DNA from: Acaudatibacter sp035532115
GTDB lineage: Bacteria; Pseudomonadota; Alphaproteobacteria; Caulobacterales; Caulobacteraceae
Assembly: GCA_035532115.1 (NCBI GenBank)
Contig: DATKRO010000037.1
Location: 62,001 to 126,000, forward strand
DNA length: 64,000 nucleotides
Direction of reading: 5' to 3'
Shown: positions 7,909-16,645 of the stretch, in pieces
Position numbering within the stretch: the stretch's first letter is position 1
Layout of the letters: every line of letters begins with the position of its first letter
The notes under the pieces: generated by a model
Database searches by the model: none
Seen by the model: only the letters and a program-made list of their open reading frames with translations
Told to the model about the DNA's origin: nothing
Position numbers and translations under genes: made by a program

Positions 7909-8757
7909 ATGGATAGGTTCTCCGACGACTCCGGCGCCCAGAAGACCCAGAGCCAGGCTTCCGGAAGCTCCTTCTACGCCGGCATGCGCCTGCTGCCGCC
8001 GGCCGAGCGCGCCGCCATGTTCGCCGTCTACGCCTTCTGCCGCGCCGTCGACGACGTCGCCGACGAGCCCGGCCCGACGGCGGCGGAGCGCCACCGCCTG
8101 CTCGACGCCTGGCGCGCCGACCTGGGCGCCCTCTTCGCCGGCTCGCCGCCTGACCGCATCGCCTATCTGGTCCAGCCGATGCGTCGCTTCGACCTGGCCA
8201 TGGACGACTTCCTTGCGGTGGTCGACGGGATGCGCATGGACGTGGACGGACCGATCCGGGCGCCGGACTACGCCACGCTCGACCTCTACTGCGATCGGGT
8301 GGCGAGCGCCGTGGGCCGGCTTTCGGTGCGAATCTTCGGCATGCCCGCGGCGCCCGGGCGCACCCTGGCCCATCACCTGGGCCGCGCGCTGCAGCTCACC
8401 AACATTCTGCGCGACGTCGACGAGGACGCGGCCATGGGGCGGCTCTACCTGCCGGCCGAGGCGCTCGCCGCGGCGGGCATGGAAACGACCGATCCGGCCG
8501 CCGTCATGGCCGACGCCCGGATCGATGCGGCCTGCCGCTGGGTTTCGGCGAAGGCGCGCGAGCACTATCGCCAGGCGGACGCGGTGCTGAGCACGCGGCC
8601 GGGCGGGCGCATCCGCTCGCCGCGGCTGATGCGGGCGGTCTACGAGGAGATACTCGGGCGCATGGAGAGCGAGAGCTGGGCCCCGCCGCGGCGGCGGGTG
8701 AAGCTGGGAGCGCCGCGCCTCGCCTGGATCATCCTGCGCCATGGCCTCGTCGACTGA
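7909..8757 (+). CDS. hpnD: Presqualene diphosphate synthase HpnD
   Basis: This 282-residue squalene/phytoene synthase-family protein condenses two farnesyl diphosphates to presqualene diphosphate. The first Asp motif is VDDVADE (Asp48, Asp49, Asp52), the substrate-binding helix reads SFYAGMRLLP, and the second motif is NILRDVDEDAAMGRLYLP. The C-terminal part around YEEILGRME is also standard for the family. The ATG at 7909 lies seven bases after the hpnC stop. Its TGA shares one base with the ATG of hpnE (TGATG). Together with HpnC and HpnE it makes squalene, replacing the single eukaryotic-type squalene synthase. Confidence 0.94.
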   Translation: MDRFSDDSGAQKTQSQASGSSFYAGMRLLPPAERAAMFAVYAFCRAVDDVADEPGPTAAERHRLLDAWRADLGALFAGSPPDRIAYLVQPMRRFDLAMDDFLAVVDGMRMDVDGPIRAPDYATLDLYCDRVASAVGRLSVRIFGMPAAPGRTLAHHLGRALQLTNILRDVDEDAAMGRLYLPAEALAAAGMETTDPAAVMADARIDAACRWVSAKAREHYRQADAVLSTRPGGRIRSPRLMRAVYEEILGRMESESWAPPRRRVKLGAPRLAWIILRHGLVD

Positions 8758-10001
8758 TGGGCGTCGCGAAGGTCTATGTCGTCGGCGCCGGCCTTTCCGG
8801 GCTGGCCGCCGCCGTGCGCCTGGCCGGCCGCGGCGTCGCCGTGGAACTGATCGAGACGGCGGCCAAGGCGGGAGGGCGCTGCCGGTCCTATTTCGACTCC
8901 GGTCTCGGCATGACCATCGACAACGGCAACCACCTCGTCCTTACCGGCAACCGCGCTACCTTCGGCTATCTACGCGCCATCGGCGCCGAGCACCGGCTGG
9001 CGGGGCCGAAGGAGGCGGTGTTCGACTTCTGCGACGTGCGCGACGGCCGGCGCTGGACGGTGCGGCCCAACCGTGGACCCATCGCCTGGTGGACGCTCTC
9101 CAGCCGCCGCCGCGTGCCGGGGACCAAGGCGCGCGACCATCTGGCGCTGCTGGCCCTGCTCGGACCGCAGGGCCGCCGGCGCCTCGGCGAAGCCATCGCG
9201 TGCGAAGGTCCGCTCTGGGAGCGCCTGATCGAGCCCTTGATGCTGGCCGCCCTCAACATCGAACCGGCGCGCGGCTCGGCCGCCCTGGCGGCGGCGGTGG
9301 TTCGCGAGACCCTGGCGCTCGGCGGGCAGGCTTGCCGTCCCAGAATCGCCACGCCCAGCCTCGAGGCCGCCTTCGTCGCACCGGCGCTGGCGTTTCTCGA
9401 GCGTCGCGGCGCGCGGCTGAGGTTCGGCCGAAGGTTGCAGTCGCTTGCCTTCGAAGGACGGCGCGTCGTCGGCTTGCGTCTCGCCGGCCAGGATCTGAGC
9501 GTCGGCGCGGACGACGCGGTCGTGCTGGCGCTGCCGCCATGGGTGGTCGGCGACCTGATTCCGCAGCTGCAGGTCCCCGACGCCTTCACCGCGATCGTCA
9601 ACGCCCACTACCGCATCGCCGCGCCGGCGGGCGCGCCGGCCATGCTCGGGGTCATCGGCGGCCGCGCCCAGTGGATCTTCGCCTTCGAAGACCGCATCTC
9701 GGTGACCGCGAGCGGCGCGGACGCGATCGTCGAACTCGCCCGGCCGCAGCTGGCGGCGATGTTCTGGCGCGACGTGGCCAAGGTCCATGGCCTGGCGCCG
9801 GAGCTTCCGCCCTGGCAGATCGTCAAGGAAAGGCGCGCCACCTTCGCGGCCACCCCGGCGCAAGCGGCCAGGCGCCCCGGCGCGCGCACCTGCTGGACCA
9901 ACCTGGCGCTGGCCGGGGACTGGACGGACACCGGGCTGCCGGCCACCATCGAGGGGGCGGTCCGATCAGGCGACAAGGCGGCGCGGCTGGTGCTGGCGTG
10001 A
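8757..10001 (+). CDS. hpnE: Hydroxysqualene dehydroxylase HpnE
   Basis: This 414-residue FAD-dependent amine-oxidase/phytoene-desaturase-like flavoprotein opens with the dinucleotide-binding motif VVGAGLSGLAAAVRLAGRG (residues 8-26), then ETAAKAGGRCRSY, and ends with the second FAD contact GDWTDTGLPATIEGAVRSG. In the HpnCDE pathway it reduces hydroxysqualene to squalene. The length equals the family norm. Its start shares one base with the hpnD stop, and its stop lies in a GTGA that could be an alternative start for the cyclase gene, so the five genes from hpnA to hpnE form one tightly packed translational unit. Confidence 0.93.
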   Translation: MGVAKVYVVGAGLSGLAAAVRLAGRGVAVELIETAAKAGGRCRSYFDSGLGMTIDNGNHLVLTGNRATFGYLRAIGAEHRLAGPKEAVFDFCDVRDGRRWTVRPNRGPIAWWTLSSRRRVPGTKARDHLALLALLGPQGRRRLGEAIACEGPLWERLIEPLMLAALNIEPARGSAALAAAVVRETLALGGQACRPRIATPSLEAAFVAPALAFLERRGARLRFGRRLQSLAFEGRRVVGLRLAGQDLSVGADDAVVLALPPWVVGDLIPQLQVPDAFTAIVNAHYRIAAPAGAPAMLGVIGGRAQWIFAFEDRISVTASGADAIVELARPQLAAMFWRDVAKVHGLAPELPPWQIVKERRATFAATPAQAARRPGARTCWTNLALAGDWTDTGLPATIEGAVRSGDKAARLVLA

Positions 10002-10045
10002 GGCGAGAGGCGCAGACGACGGCGAGCCGGGAGGCGTCGCCCGCG

Positions 10046-11974
10046 ATGGACGCCATCGAGCGCGCGGTCGAGAGCGCCGCAGCGGCGCTCATGCGGCTGC
10101 AGCGCCCGGACGGTCACTGGGTGTTCGAACTGGAAGCCGACGCCACCATTCCGGCCGAGTACGTCCTCTTCGTCCACTATCTCGGCGAGCCGGCCGATCT
10201 GGAGCTCGAGCGCAAGATCGGCGTCTATCTGCGACGCATCCAGGGCGAGCACGGGGGTTGGCCGCTCCACCACGCCGGCGATCTGGACGTCAGCGCCACG
10301 GTCAAAGCCTACTTCGCCCTGAAGATGATCGGCGACGATCCCGGCGCGCCGCACATGGTCCGTGCGCGCGAGGCCCTGATCGCGCGCGGCGGCGCCGGGG
10401 CCTGCAACGTCTTCACGCGGATTCTCCTGGCCCTCTTCGGCATCCTCGACTGGGGCGCCGTGCCGCGGCTGCCGGTGGAGATCATGCTGCTGCCGCGCTG
10501 GTTTCCTATTCACCTGTCGAAGATTTCCTATTGGGCGCGCACGGTGATCGTACCGCTGCTGGTCTTGCGCAGGCTGAAGCCGCGCGCTCGCAATCCGCGC
10601 GGCGTGAGCCTCGACGAACTCTTCACCCGCCCGCCGCTCACGATCCGCCGGCTTGCGAGGGGCGCGCATCAGAAGGAGCCCTGGGCGAGCTTCTTCTTCG
10701 CCCTGGACCGCGTGCTCGCCGTGGCCGAGCCGCGCTTTCCCAAGCGCCCCCGCGAACGGGCGACGCGCAAGGCCATCGCCTTCGTCGACGAACGGCTGAA
10801 CGGCGAGGACGGGCTCGGCGGCATCTTCCCGGCCATGGTGAACGCCGTGATGATGTACGACGCCCTGGGCTATCCTCCCGAACACCCGCTGAGGGCCACC
10901 GCCCGCCGCGCCGTCGACAAGCTCCTGGTGGTGAAGGCCGACGAAGCCTATTGCCAGCCCTGCTTCTCGCCCGTCTGGGATACGGCGCTGGCGAGCCACG
11001 CGCTGCTCGAAGCGGCCGGTCCCGCCGCAGAGGCCGCCGCGAACCGCGGCCTGCAATGGCTGAAACCGCTTCAGGTGCTGGACGTGGCCGGCGACTGGGC
11101 GGTCGAGCGGCCACGGGTGCGCCCCGGCGGCTGGGCCTTCCAGTACGCCAATCCCCATTACCCCGACCTCGACGACACCGCTGTCGTGGTCATGGCCATG
11201 GACCGAGCCCGCGCCCCGCCCGGATCGGGGCCCGACTATGGCGAGGCGATCGCCCGCGGCCGTGCGTGGATCGAAGGTCTGCAGAGCCGCAACGGCGGCT
11301 GGGCCGCCTTCGACGCCGACAATGTGCACCACTACCTGAACAACATTCCGTTCGCCGACCACGGCGCCCTGCTCGATCCGCCCACCGCGGACGTGGCGGC
11401 CCGGTGCGTCAGCATGCTGGCCCAGCTCGGCGAGCCCCTCGACGCGCCCCGCATGCGGGCCGCCCTCGCCTACCTGGAACGCGAGCAGCTGGCCGACGGC
11501 AGCTGGTTCGGCCGCTGGGGCGTGAACTATATCTACGGGACCTGGTCGGTGCTTTGCGCGCTCGGGGCCGCCGGGCTCGCCCCGGACGCCCCGATGGTGC
11601 GCCGCGCCGCCGCCTGGCTGGTCGCGATCCAGAACGAGGATGGCGGGTGGGGCGAAAGCTGCGCCAGCTACGGGCTGGATTACCGCAGCTACCAGCCCTA
11701 CCCTTCCTGCGCCTCCCAGACCGCCTGGGCGCTGCTTGGGCTGATGGCGGCCGGCGAGATCGACCACCGCGCGATCTCCCGCGGCGTCGCCTGGCTCGAG
11801 GCCCATCAGGGTCGCGACGGCTTCTGGCCCGAGGACCACTACACCGGCGGCGGCTTCCCGCGGGTCTTCTACCTGCGCTACCACGGCTATTCGAAGTTCT
11901 TCCCGCTCTGGGCGCTCGCCCGCTATCGCAACCTGAAGCGCAGCAACGAGCGGCGCGTCGCCTTCGGCATGTGA
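10046..11974 (+). CDS. shc: Squalene-hopene cyclase
   Basis: This 642-residue class II triterpene cyclase folds squalene into hopene/hopanol on the inner membrane. The catalytic acid motif DXDD is present as DLDDTA (Asp374, Asp376, Asp377). QW repeats that tie the alpha-barrel together are clear, for example QSRNGGWAAFD, QNEDGGWGES and REQLADGSW. The C-terminus (FYLRYHGYSKFFPLWALARY) is typical. The ATG at 10046 has GGGAGG about 11 bases upstream; a GTG at 9998, overlapping the hpnE stop as GTGA, is an equally possible coupled start and would add 16 residues. The gene is also known as hpnF. Its stop overlaps the hpnG start by one base. Confidence 0.96.
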   Translation: MDAIERAVESAAAALMRLQRPDGHWVFELEADATIPAEYVLFVHYLGEPADLELERKIGVYLRRIQGEHGGWPLHHAGDLDVSATVKAYFALKMIGDDPGAPHMVRAREALIARGGAGACNVFTRILLALFGILDWGAVPRLPVEIMLLPRWFPIHLSKISYWARTVIVPLLVLRRLKPRARNPRGVSLDELFTRPPLTIRRLARGAHQKEPWASFFFALDRVLAVAEPRFPKRPRERATRKAIAFVDERLNGEDGLGGIFPAMVNAVMMYDALGYPPEHPLRATARRAVDKLLVVKADEAYCQPCFSPVWDTALASHALLEAAGPAAEAAANRGLQWLKPLQVLDVAGDWAVERPRVRPGGWAFQYANPHYPDLDDTAVVVMAMDRARAPPGSGPDYGEAIARGRAWIEGLQSRNGGWAAFDADNVHHYLNNIPFADHGALLDPPTADVAARCVSMLAQLGEPLDAPRMRAALAYLEREQLADGSWFGRWGVNYIYGTWSVLCALGAAGLAPDAPMVRRAAAWLVAIQNEDGGWGESCASYGLDYRSYQPYPSCASQTAWALLGLMAAGEIDHRAISRGVAWLEAHQGRDGFWPEDHYTGGGFPRVFYLRYHGYSKFFPLWALARYRNLKRSNERRVAFGM

Positions 11975-12648
11975 TGAGCGGGCCGCCGGACGTGGGCGCC
12001 ATCCTGGCCGTGGTCGGCATGACGCGGGAAGCCAGGATCGTGGCGGCGACGCCGGTGGTCGTCGGCGCCGGCGCTCTGGCGCGCCGCCTGGAAGGCGATC
12101 TCTCCGGCGGGCTCGCCGGCGTGGTCAGCTTCGGCCTTTGCGGCGCCCTCGACCCGGCCCTCGAGATCGGCGATGTGCTGGTGGGCGAGGCGGTGTCGGC
12201 CGGCGCAGAGGTCATCGCCGCCGACGCCGAGTGGTCGCGGCGCCTGCTCGGCGCCCTGGCGGGTGCGTTGCCGGCCAGGTTCGCCGGCGCAGAGCGACCG
12301 ATCGCGAGCGTCCCGGAAAAGGCCGAACTGCGGCGGCGGACCGGCGCGGCGGCGGTGGACATGGAGTCTGCGAGCGTCGCCCGGCTGGCGCGCCGCTCGG
12401 GGACGCCTTTCGCGGTGCTGAGGGCTGTCTCGGATACGGCCCGCCGGCCGCTGCCGTCGGCGGCCCGGGTGGGTCTGGGTCCGGATGGCCGCCCCGCCAT
12501 GGGCGCGGTCCTGGCGTCCCTGGCCGCCAGGCCGTGGCAGGTCGGCGCGCTGATCAGAACCGCGCTGGAGGCCGAGGCGGCCTTGCGCGCCCTAGAGCGC
12601 GCGCGCCACCTTCTTGGCCCGAGGCTGGGTGGCCCTGATCTCGGCTAG
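11974..12648 (+). CDS. hpnG: Adenosylhopane nucleosidase/phosphorylase HpnG
   Basis: This 224-residue protein belongs to the nucleoside phosphorylase/nucleosidase superfamily. Landmarks are ILAVVGMTREARI at the N-terminus, SFGLCGALDPALEIGDVLV in the middle, and AVDMESASVARLARRSG, whose Glu binds ribose. HpnG removes adenine from adenosylhopane to give ribosylhopane or its phosphate, the step after HpnH. The ATG shares one base with the cyclase stop. The last 57 bases overlap the 3' end of hpnH on the other strand, an unusual arrangement for two enzymes that act one after the other. Confidence 0.92.
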   Translation: MSGPPDVGAILAVVGMTREARIVAATPVVVGAGALARRLEGDLSGGLAGVVSFGLCGALDPALEIGDVLVGEAVSAGAEVIAADAEWSRRLLGALAGALPARFAGAERPIASVPEKAELRRRTGAAAVDMESASVARLARRSGTPFAVLRAVSDTARRPLPSAARVGLGPDGRPAMGAVLASLAARPWQVGALIRTALEAEAALRALERARHLLGPRLGGPDLG

Positions 12649-13737
12649 GCGTTGTTCGACGTGACCGGAAAAGACGAATTCCGCCGGCCTCTGGGCGTCG
12701 AGTCCGATATCCACCGCCATCGGCCCTTCGGTGCGCACGCCGCGCAGCTTGACGCCGAGCGCCTTCAGCGGATGCTTCACCGTGTCGGCCACGGCGCTGG
12801 CCTCGAAGCCTGAATGCACCATGCAGTCGGCGCACTTCTCGTAATTGCCGACGCCATAGGCCTCCCAGTCGGTCTCCTCCATCAGCTCCTTGAAGGTCCG
12901 GGCGTAGCCTTCGCCGAGCAGATAGCAGGGACGTTGCCATCCGAAGACGTTGCGCGTGGGGTTGCCCCAGGGCGTGCAATGATAGGCCTGGTTGCCGGCC
13001 AGGAAGTCCAGGAACATGGTCGACTGGGTGAAGGACCAGGCCTTGCCGCGCCCCTGGCGGAAGATGTCGCGGAAGAGCTCCTTGGTGCGGGTGCGATTGA
13101 GGAAATGATCCTGGTCGGGCGCGCGCTCGTAGGCATAGCCCGGCGAGACGGTGATGCCGTCGACGCCCAGGGCCTTCATCTCGTCGAAGAACGCCGCGAC
13201 GCGGTCCGCCTTGGCGCCCTGGAACAGGGTGCAGTTGAGGTTCGCCTGGAAACCCTTTGATTTGGCGAGCTTGATCGCCTTGACGGCAATATCGTAGACG
13301 CCGTCCTGGCAGACGGAGGCGTCATGCATCATCTGGTCGCCGTCGAGGTGGATCGACCAGGTGAAGAACGGATCGGGCTTGAACTGGTCGATCTTCTTGG
13401 TCAGCAGCAGGGCGTTGGTGCACAGGATCACGAACTTGCGCCGGGCCAGGAAGCCTTCCACTATCTTCGGCATCTCCCGGTGCAGCAGCGGTTCGCCGCC
13501 GGCGATGGAAACCACCGGCGCGCCGCATTCGTCGATCGCCTCCAGGCATTGGGCGACCGAGAGGCGCTGATTGAGGATCTCGTCGGGGTAGTCGATCTTG
13601 CCGCACCCGGCGCAGGCGAGATTGCAGCGGAACAGCGGCTCCAGCATCAGAACGAGCGGATAGCGGCGCACGCCGCTCAGCTGCTTGGAAAGGATGTAGG
13701 CGCCGACCCGCGCCGTCACCGCCAGAGGAATGCCCAC
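12592..13737 (-). CDS. hpnH: Adenosylhopane synthase HpnH (radical SAM)
   Basis: This 381-residue radical S-adenosylmethionine enzyme adds a 5'-deoxyadenosyl group to diploptene to start the C35 side chain. The iron-sulfur motif CxxxCxxC is CNLACAGC (Cys38, Cys42, Cys45), preceded by the HpnH-typical YPLVLMLEPLFR, and SIAGGEPLLH is the SAM-binding GGEP segment. A C-terminal CADCMVHSG carries additional cysteines as in other HpnH proteins. The start is a GTG at 13735-13737, with AGGAG seven bases upstream; a TTG two codons earlier is less likely. It converges on hpnG with a 57-base overlap and diverges from hpnL across about 180 bases. Confidence 0.95.
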   Translation of the reverse strand: MGIPLAVTARVGAYILSKQLSGVRRYPLVLMLEPLFRCNLACAGCGKIDYPDEILNQRLSVAQCLEAIDECGAPVVSIAGGEPLLHREMPKIVEGFLARRKFVILCTNALLLTKKIDQFKPDPFFTWSIHLDGDQMMHDASVCQDGVYDIAVKAIKLAKSKGFQANLNCTLFQGAKADRVAAFFDEMKALGVDGITVSPGYAYERAPDQDHFLNRTRTKELFRDIFRQGRGKAWSFTQSTMFLDFLAGNQAYHCTPWGNPTRNVFGWQRPCYLLGEGYARTFKELMEETDWEAYGVGNYEKCADCMVHSGFEASAVADTVKHPLKALGVKLRGVRTEGPMAVDIGLDAQRPAEFVFSGHVEQRLAEIRATQPRAKKVARAL

Positions 13738-13916
13738 GCACAAGCTCCTGTCGCATCGGGCCCGCGACTTCCGCGGCGATGCTCGCCGACTTATGCGCGC
13801 GGCCGGCGCCGATCAAGGCCCGAGCAGGCTTGGAACGCGGAGCGCGCCCTTCCTGTTGCTCCGGGGTCGACTTCAGGTTTGTCCGGCGCCTGAGTTTGCG
13901 GCTAAGACGAGCCGGC

Positions 13917-15035
13917 ATGCGCTGCGTCGGGGCGGAGCCAGCTCGAGGAAAGTGGCGGTTGAGCGATTCGGCGCCGACGGGACGAAACCGCTTCAGGCGT
14001 TGGGGGATCATCGCCGCCCTGGCGGGTCTGGCGCTCTCGGCGGGCATCATCGTCACCGTCGGCTTCGACAAGGTGGTCGCAGCCTTTACCGAGATCGGCT
14101 GGCGGGGCTTGCTGGCGCTGTGCGCCACCTACATGCCGCCGCTGGCGATCCTGGCCACCGCCTGGTACGTCCTCGATGCGCGGGCGAGACCGAAGACCTG
14201 GATCACCTTCGTCTTCGCTCGCATGGTGCGCGACGCCTCCGGCGAACTCCTGCCGTTTTCGTCGCTGGGCGGCTTCGTCTTCGGCGCCAGAGCGGCGATC
14301 CTCGGCAAGGTCGAGCCCGTGCTGGCGATTTCGACCACGGCCCTCGACGTCACCGCCGAATTCATCGGCCAGCTCGGCTTCGCGGCCCTCGGTCTGGCGC
14401 TGCTTTCCTACAGTCCGACGGCGCCGCCTCAGGATCTGTTCATGTCGTCGATCCTGGGCCTGGTCGCGGGCGCGGTGGCGGCCGGCATCTTCATCCTGCT
14501 CCAGCACCGCGCCTCGGGTCCGCTGGAATGGGCGGCGGCGCGCTGGGCGCCCAGCGTGCTTGCCCGCACCAGCGCCGTCACCGCCTCGGTGCACGCGCTC
14601 TACCGGAAGCCGGGACGGTTGATCCTCAGCGCCTTCCTGCATCTCGTGGCCTGGGTCCTGGGCGCGGTGGGCGTGTGGGCGGGGCTCTGGATCGCCGGGC
14701 AGCACCAGTTGACCATCAGGACCATCGTCGGCGTCGAAAGCCTCGTCTATGTCGTGCGCACCGTCACCTTCGCCGCGCCGATGGGCCTTGGCGTGATCGA
14801 AGGCGGCTATGTGATCGTCGGCCATCTGTTCGGATTGCCGGCTGAACTGGCGCTCGCCATCTCGCTCATCAAGCGCCTGCGCGACATCGTCATCGGCGTT
14901 CCGGCCCTGGCGCTGTGGCAGGTGCTGGAGGGCCGGCGGCTGCTCATCGCCCCGGCGGCTCTGGCCGGGGCGCCGGCGAACGCCGATCAATGCGGCGGCG
15001 AGGCTTTGTCGAAGCCCGACCAGCAGTCGTCGTAG
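13917..15035 (+). CDS. hpnL: Hopanoid-locus integral membrane protein HpnL
   Basis: This 372-residue polytopic membrane protein has a basic N-terminus followed by about eight hydrophobic segments. It resembles the lysylphosphatidylglycerol-synthase membrane-domain superfamily. The sequence GELLPFSSLGGFVFGARAAI and the conserved TFAAPMGLGVIEGGYVIVG fit the HpnL family found in hopanoid loci. Its role is not proven; lipid transport or flipping is the usual guess. The ATG at 13917 is the most internal start that still leaves the complete first hydrophobic segment. The final 49 bases overlap the 3' end of hmgA on the other strand, and the extra C-terminal tail (AGAPANADQCGGEA) may be non-conserved. 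Confidence 0.85.
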   Translation: MRCVGAEPARGKWRLSDSAPTGRNRFRRWGIIAALAGLALSAGIIVTVGFDKVVAAFTEIGWRGLLALCATYMPPLAILATAWYVLDARARPKTWITFVFARMVRDASGELLPFSSLGGFVFGARAAILGKVEPVLAISTTALDVTAEFIGQLGFAALGLALLSYSPTAPPQDLFMSSILGLVAGAVAAGIFILLQHRASGPLEWAAARWAPSVLARTSAVTASVHALYRKPGRLILSAFLHLVAWVLGAVGVWAGLWIAGQHQLTIRTIVGVESLVYVVRTVTFAAPMGLGVIEGGYVIVGHLFGLPAELALAISLIKRLRDIVIGVPALALWQVLEGRRLLIAPAALAGAPANADQCGGEALSKPDQQSS

Positions 15036-16291
15036 CCGGGCTGCAGCGACGCCGTCTCCAGCGCGAAGGCGGTGGGCCGCAGCACCCATCGGCATTCCAG
15101 CATGAACGCCAGCACGTCCGTGAGCTTGTGCGGCGTCAGCTCCGCCTCCTGGGCGCGGCGATAGCTCTCCCGGTCGGGGCCGTGCGCGCTCATCTGGTTG
15201 TGCAGCGAGGCGCCGCCGGGCGCAAATCCCTCCGACTTGGCGTCATAGGCGCCCTGGATCAGACCCATGAACTCGCTCATCACGTTGCGGTGGAACCAGG
15301 GGGGCCGCAAGGTGTCCTCGGCCACCTGCCAACGCGGCGGAAACACCACCAGATCGCAGTTGGCGAGCCCCGGCGTCTCGCTGGGCGAGGTCAGCACGGT
15401 GAAGATCGACGGATCGGGATGATCGAAGCTTATCGATCCGACGGCGTTGAACCGCGCCAGGTCGTATTTGCAGGGCGCGAGGTTGCCGTGCCAGGCGACC
15501 ACGTCGAACGGCGAGTGGCTCAATCTGGTCGCCCAGAGCCGCCCCTGGAATTTCTGCACCAGTTCGGTGTCGCGATCCTCGTCCTCGAAGGCGGCGCGGG
15601 GCGTCAGGAAGTCGCGCGGGTTGGCGAGCCCGTTCGCTCCGATCGGGCCGAGTTCCGGAAGCCGCAGCAAGGCGCCGAAATTCTCGCAGACGTAGCCGGC
15701 CGCCCCGGCGCCTGCGAGCTCGACCCGAAACCGCACGCCCCGTGGCACCACCGCGATTTCGCCGGGCCGGGCCTCGAGGATCCCGAACTCGGTCACGAGC
15801 CGGAGCGCGCCCTCTTGCGGAATCAGAACGAGTTCGCCGTCGGCGTCGAAGAAGGCGCGCCCCTGCATGGAACGGTTGGCGCGGTAGAGATGGATCGCCG
15901 CCCCCGCTCCGATCGCCGGATCGCCGCAGCCGGCGTAGGTCGTCAGTCCATCCAGGAAATCCATCGGCGCCGCGGGCCCGCTCGGCGGATCCCAGCGCAG
16001 TCGGTTCGGCGGCGCCGCCGCCTCGTCGAAGGGCGCGCCGCGCAGGCGCCCCTGCGGGTGGGGCGCGAACCGCGGGTGCGCGGCGCTGGGCCGCAGCCGG
16101 TAGAGCCAGGCGCGGCGGTTCTCCGCCCTTGGCTGGGTGAAGGCGGTGGCCGAGAGTTGCTCGGCGTAGAGACCGAACGGCGGCCGCTGCGGCGAATTGC
16201 GGCCCAGCGGCAGTGCGCCTTCGACAGCCTCGCTGGCGAAGTGGTTGCCGAAGCCGGACATGTACGCTTCGGCGCCGCGCGCGCTCGTCAT
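14987..16291 (-). CDS. hmgA: Homogentisate 1,2-dioxygenase
   Basis: This 434-residue protein is the iron(II) enzyme that opens the ring of homogentisate to maleylacetoacetate in tyrosine and phenylalanine breakdown. The signature YMSGFGNHFASEA is at residues 10-22. The iron ligands are expected in WFHRNVMSEFMG (His and Glu) and MSAHGPDRE (His), all present, and DVVAWHGNLAPCKYDL is the conserved core. The length fits the family. The rest of the pathway (fahA, maiA, hpd) is not in this window. The nearest upstream regulator is the Crp/Fnr gene at 16646, 350 bases away; there is no direct sign that it controls hmgA. Confidence 0.97.
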   Translation of the reverse strand: MTSARGAEAYMSGFGNHFASEAVEGALPLGRNSPQRPPFGLYAEQLSATAFTQPRAENRRAWLYRLRPSAAHPRFAPHPQGRLRGAPFDEAAAPPNRLRWDPPSGPAAPMDFLDGLTTYAGCGDPAIGAGAAIHLYRANRSMQGRAFFDADGELVLIPQEGALRLVTEFGILEARPGEIAVVPRGVRFRVELAGAGAAGYVCENFGALLRLPELGPIGANGLANPRDFLTPRAAFEDEDRDTELVQKFQGRLWATRLSHSPFDVVAWHGNLAPCKYDLARFNAVGSISFDHPDPSIFTVLTSPSETPGLANCDLVVFPPRWQVAEDTLRPPWFHRNVMSEFMGLIQGAYDAKSEGFAPGGASLHNQMSAHGPDRESYRRAQEAELTPHKLTDVLAFMLECRWVLRPTAFALETASLQPGYDDCWSGFDKASPPH

Positions 16292-16390
16292 GGCGTCCTC
16301 CCGAAAGATGCAACGCGCGGGAGACTAGTCGCCCGCTGCATCGAAATCGACGAGGTATGAATGCCTGCGTTCGGCATAGGCGCCCGGGTC

Positions 16391-16411
16391 GAAGCGCCGT
16401 CGCTTCAGATT
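16391..16411. repeat. Direct repeat copy 1, with internal hairpin
   Basis: The unit starts GAAGCGCCGTCGCTTC, where GAAGCG and CGCTTC form a six-base-pair stem, and ends AGATT. A second copy with one mismatch lies at 16610-16630. The two flank a 200-base segment. Confidence 0.7.
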
Positions 16412-16490
16412 GGCTGAACCGTTCGAACAGCCGCTTCGCGCCCCTTCCACCCCCGCTCGCGGCGAAGGAGTGAGGACGCCCTCCTCCTCA

Positions 16491-16503
16491 CCCGTGAAAC
16501 GGG
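16491..16503. repeat. Palindromic core of an intergenic repeat
   Basis: CCCGT, GAA, ACGGG form a short stem-loop, extended on both sides by partly pairing CCTC/GAGG. The surrounding sequence, rich in GGAGGTGGCGCTCGGCG and CGTCGGAGGGGGCTGCGG, looks like the dispersed GC-rich intergenic repeats of Caulobacterales. Other copies are not in this window, so the assignment is by resemblance. Confidence 0.5.
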
Positions 16504-16609
16504 GGAGGTGGCGCTCGGCGCGGCAGCGCCGGGCGTCGGAGGGGGCTGCGGGGGATCATTCGCATGCGCGCCCACCGCGCCTTGCCTGGGCGCGGCGAGG
16601 GCCCCGGGA

Positions 16610-16630
16610 GAAGCGCCATCGCTTCAGATT
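16610..16630. repeat. Direct repeat copy 2, with internal hairpin
   Basis: GAAGCGCCATCGCTTC followed by AGATT matches the copy at 16391-16411 except for one base in the loop. It ends 15 bases before the Crp/Fnr stop codon, so on the minus strand it would form a hairpin just after that gene. Confidence 0.7.
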
Positions 16631-16645
16631 CGTTGTAGCGGCCCG

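Larger units (their letters stand above)
16292..16645. other. 354-base intergenic region with repeats
   Basis: This region separates hmgA from the Crp/Fnr gene, both on the minus strand. It contains no convincing gene. It holds a direct-repeat pair of about 21 bases and, between the copies, a GC-rich palindromic block around 16485-16545 that resembles dispersed intergenic repeats common in alphaproteobacteria. The hmgA promoter should lie in the left third, but I cannot place it. Confidence 0.6.
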
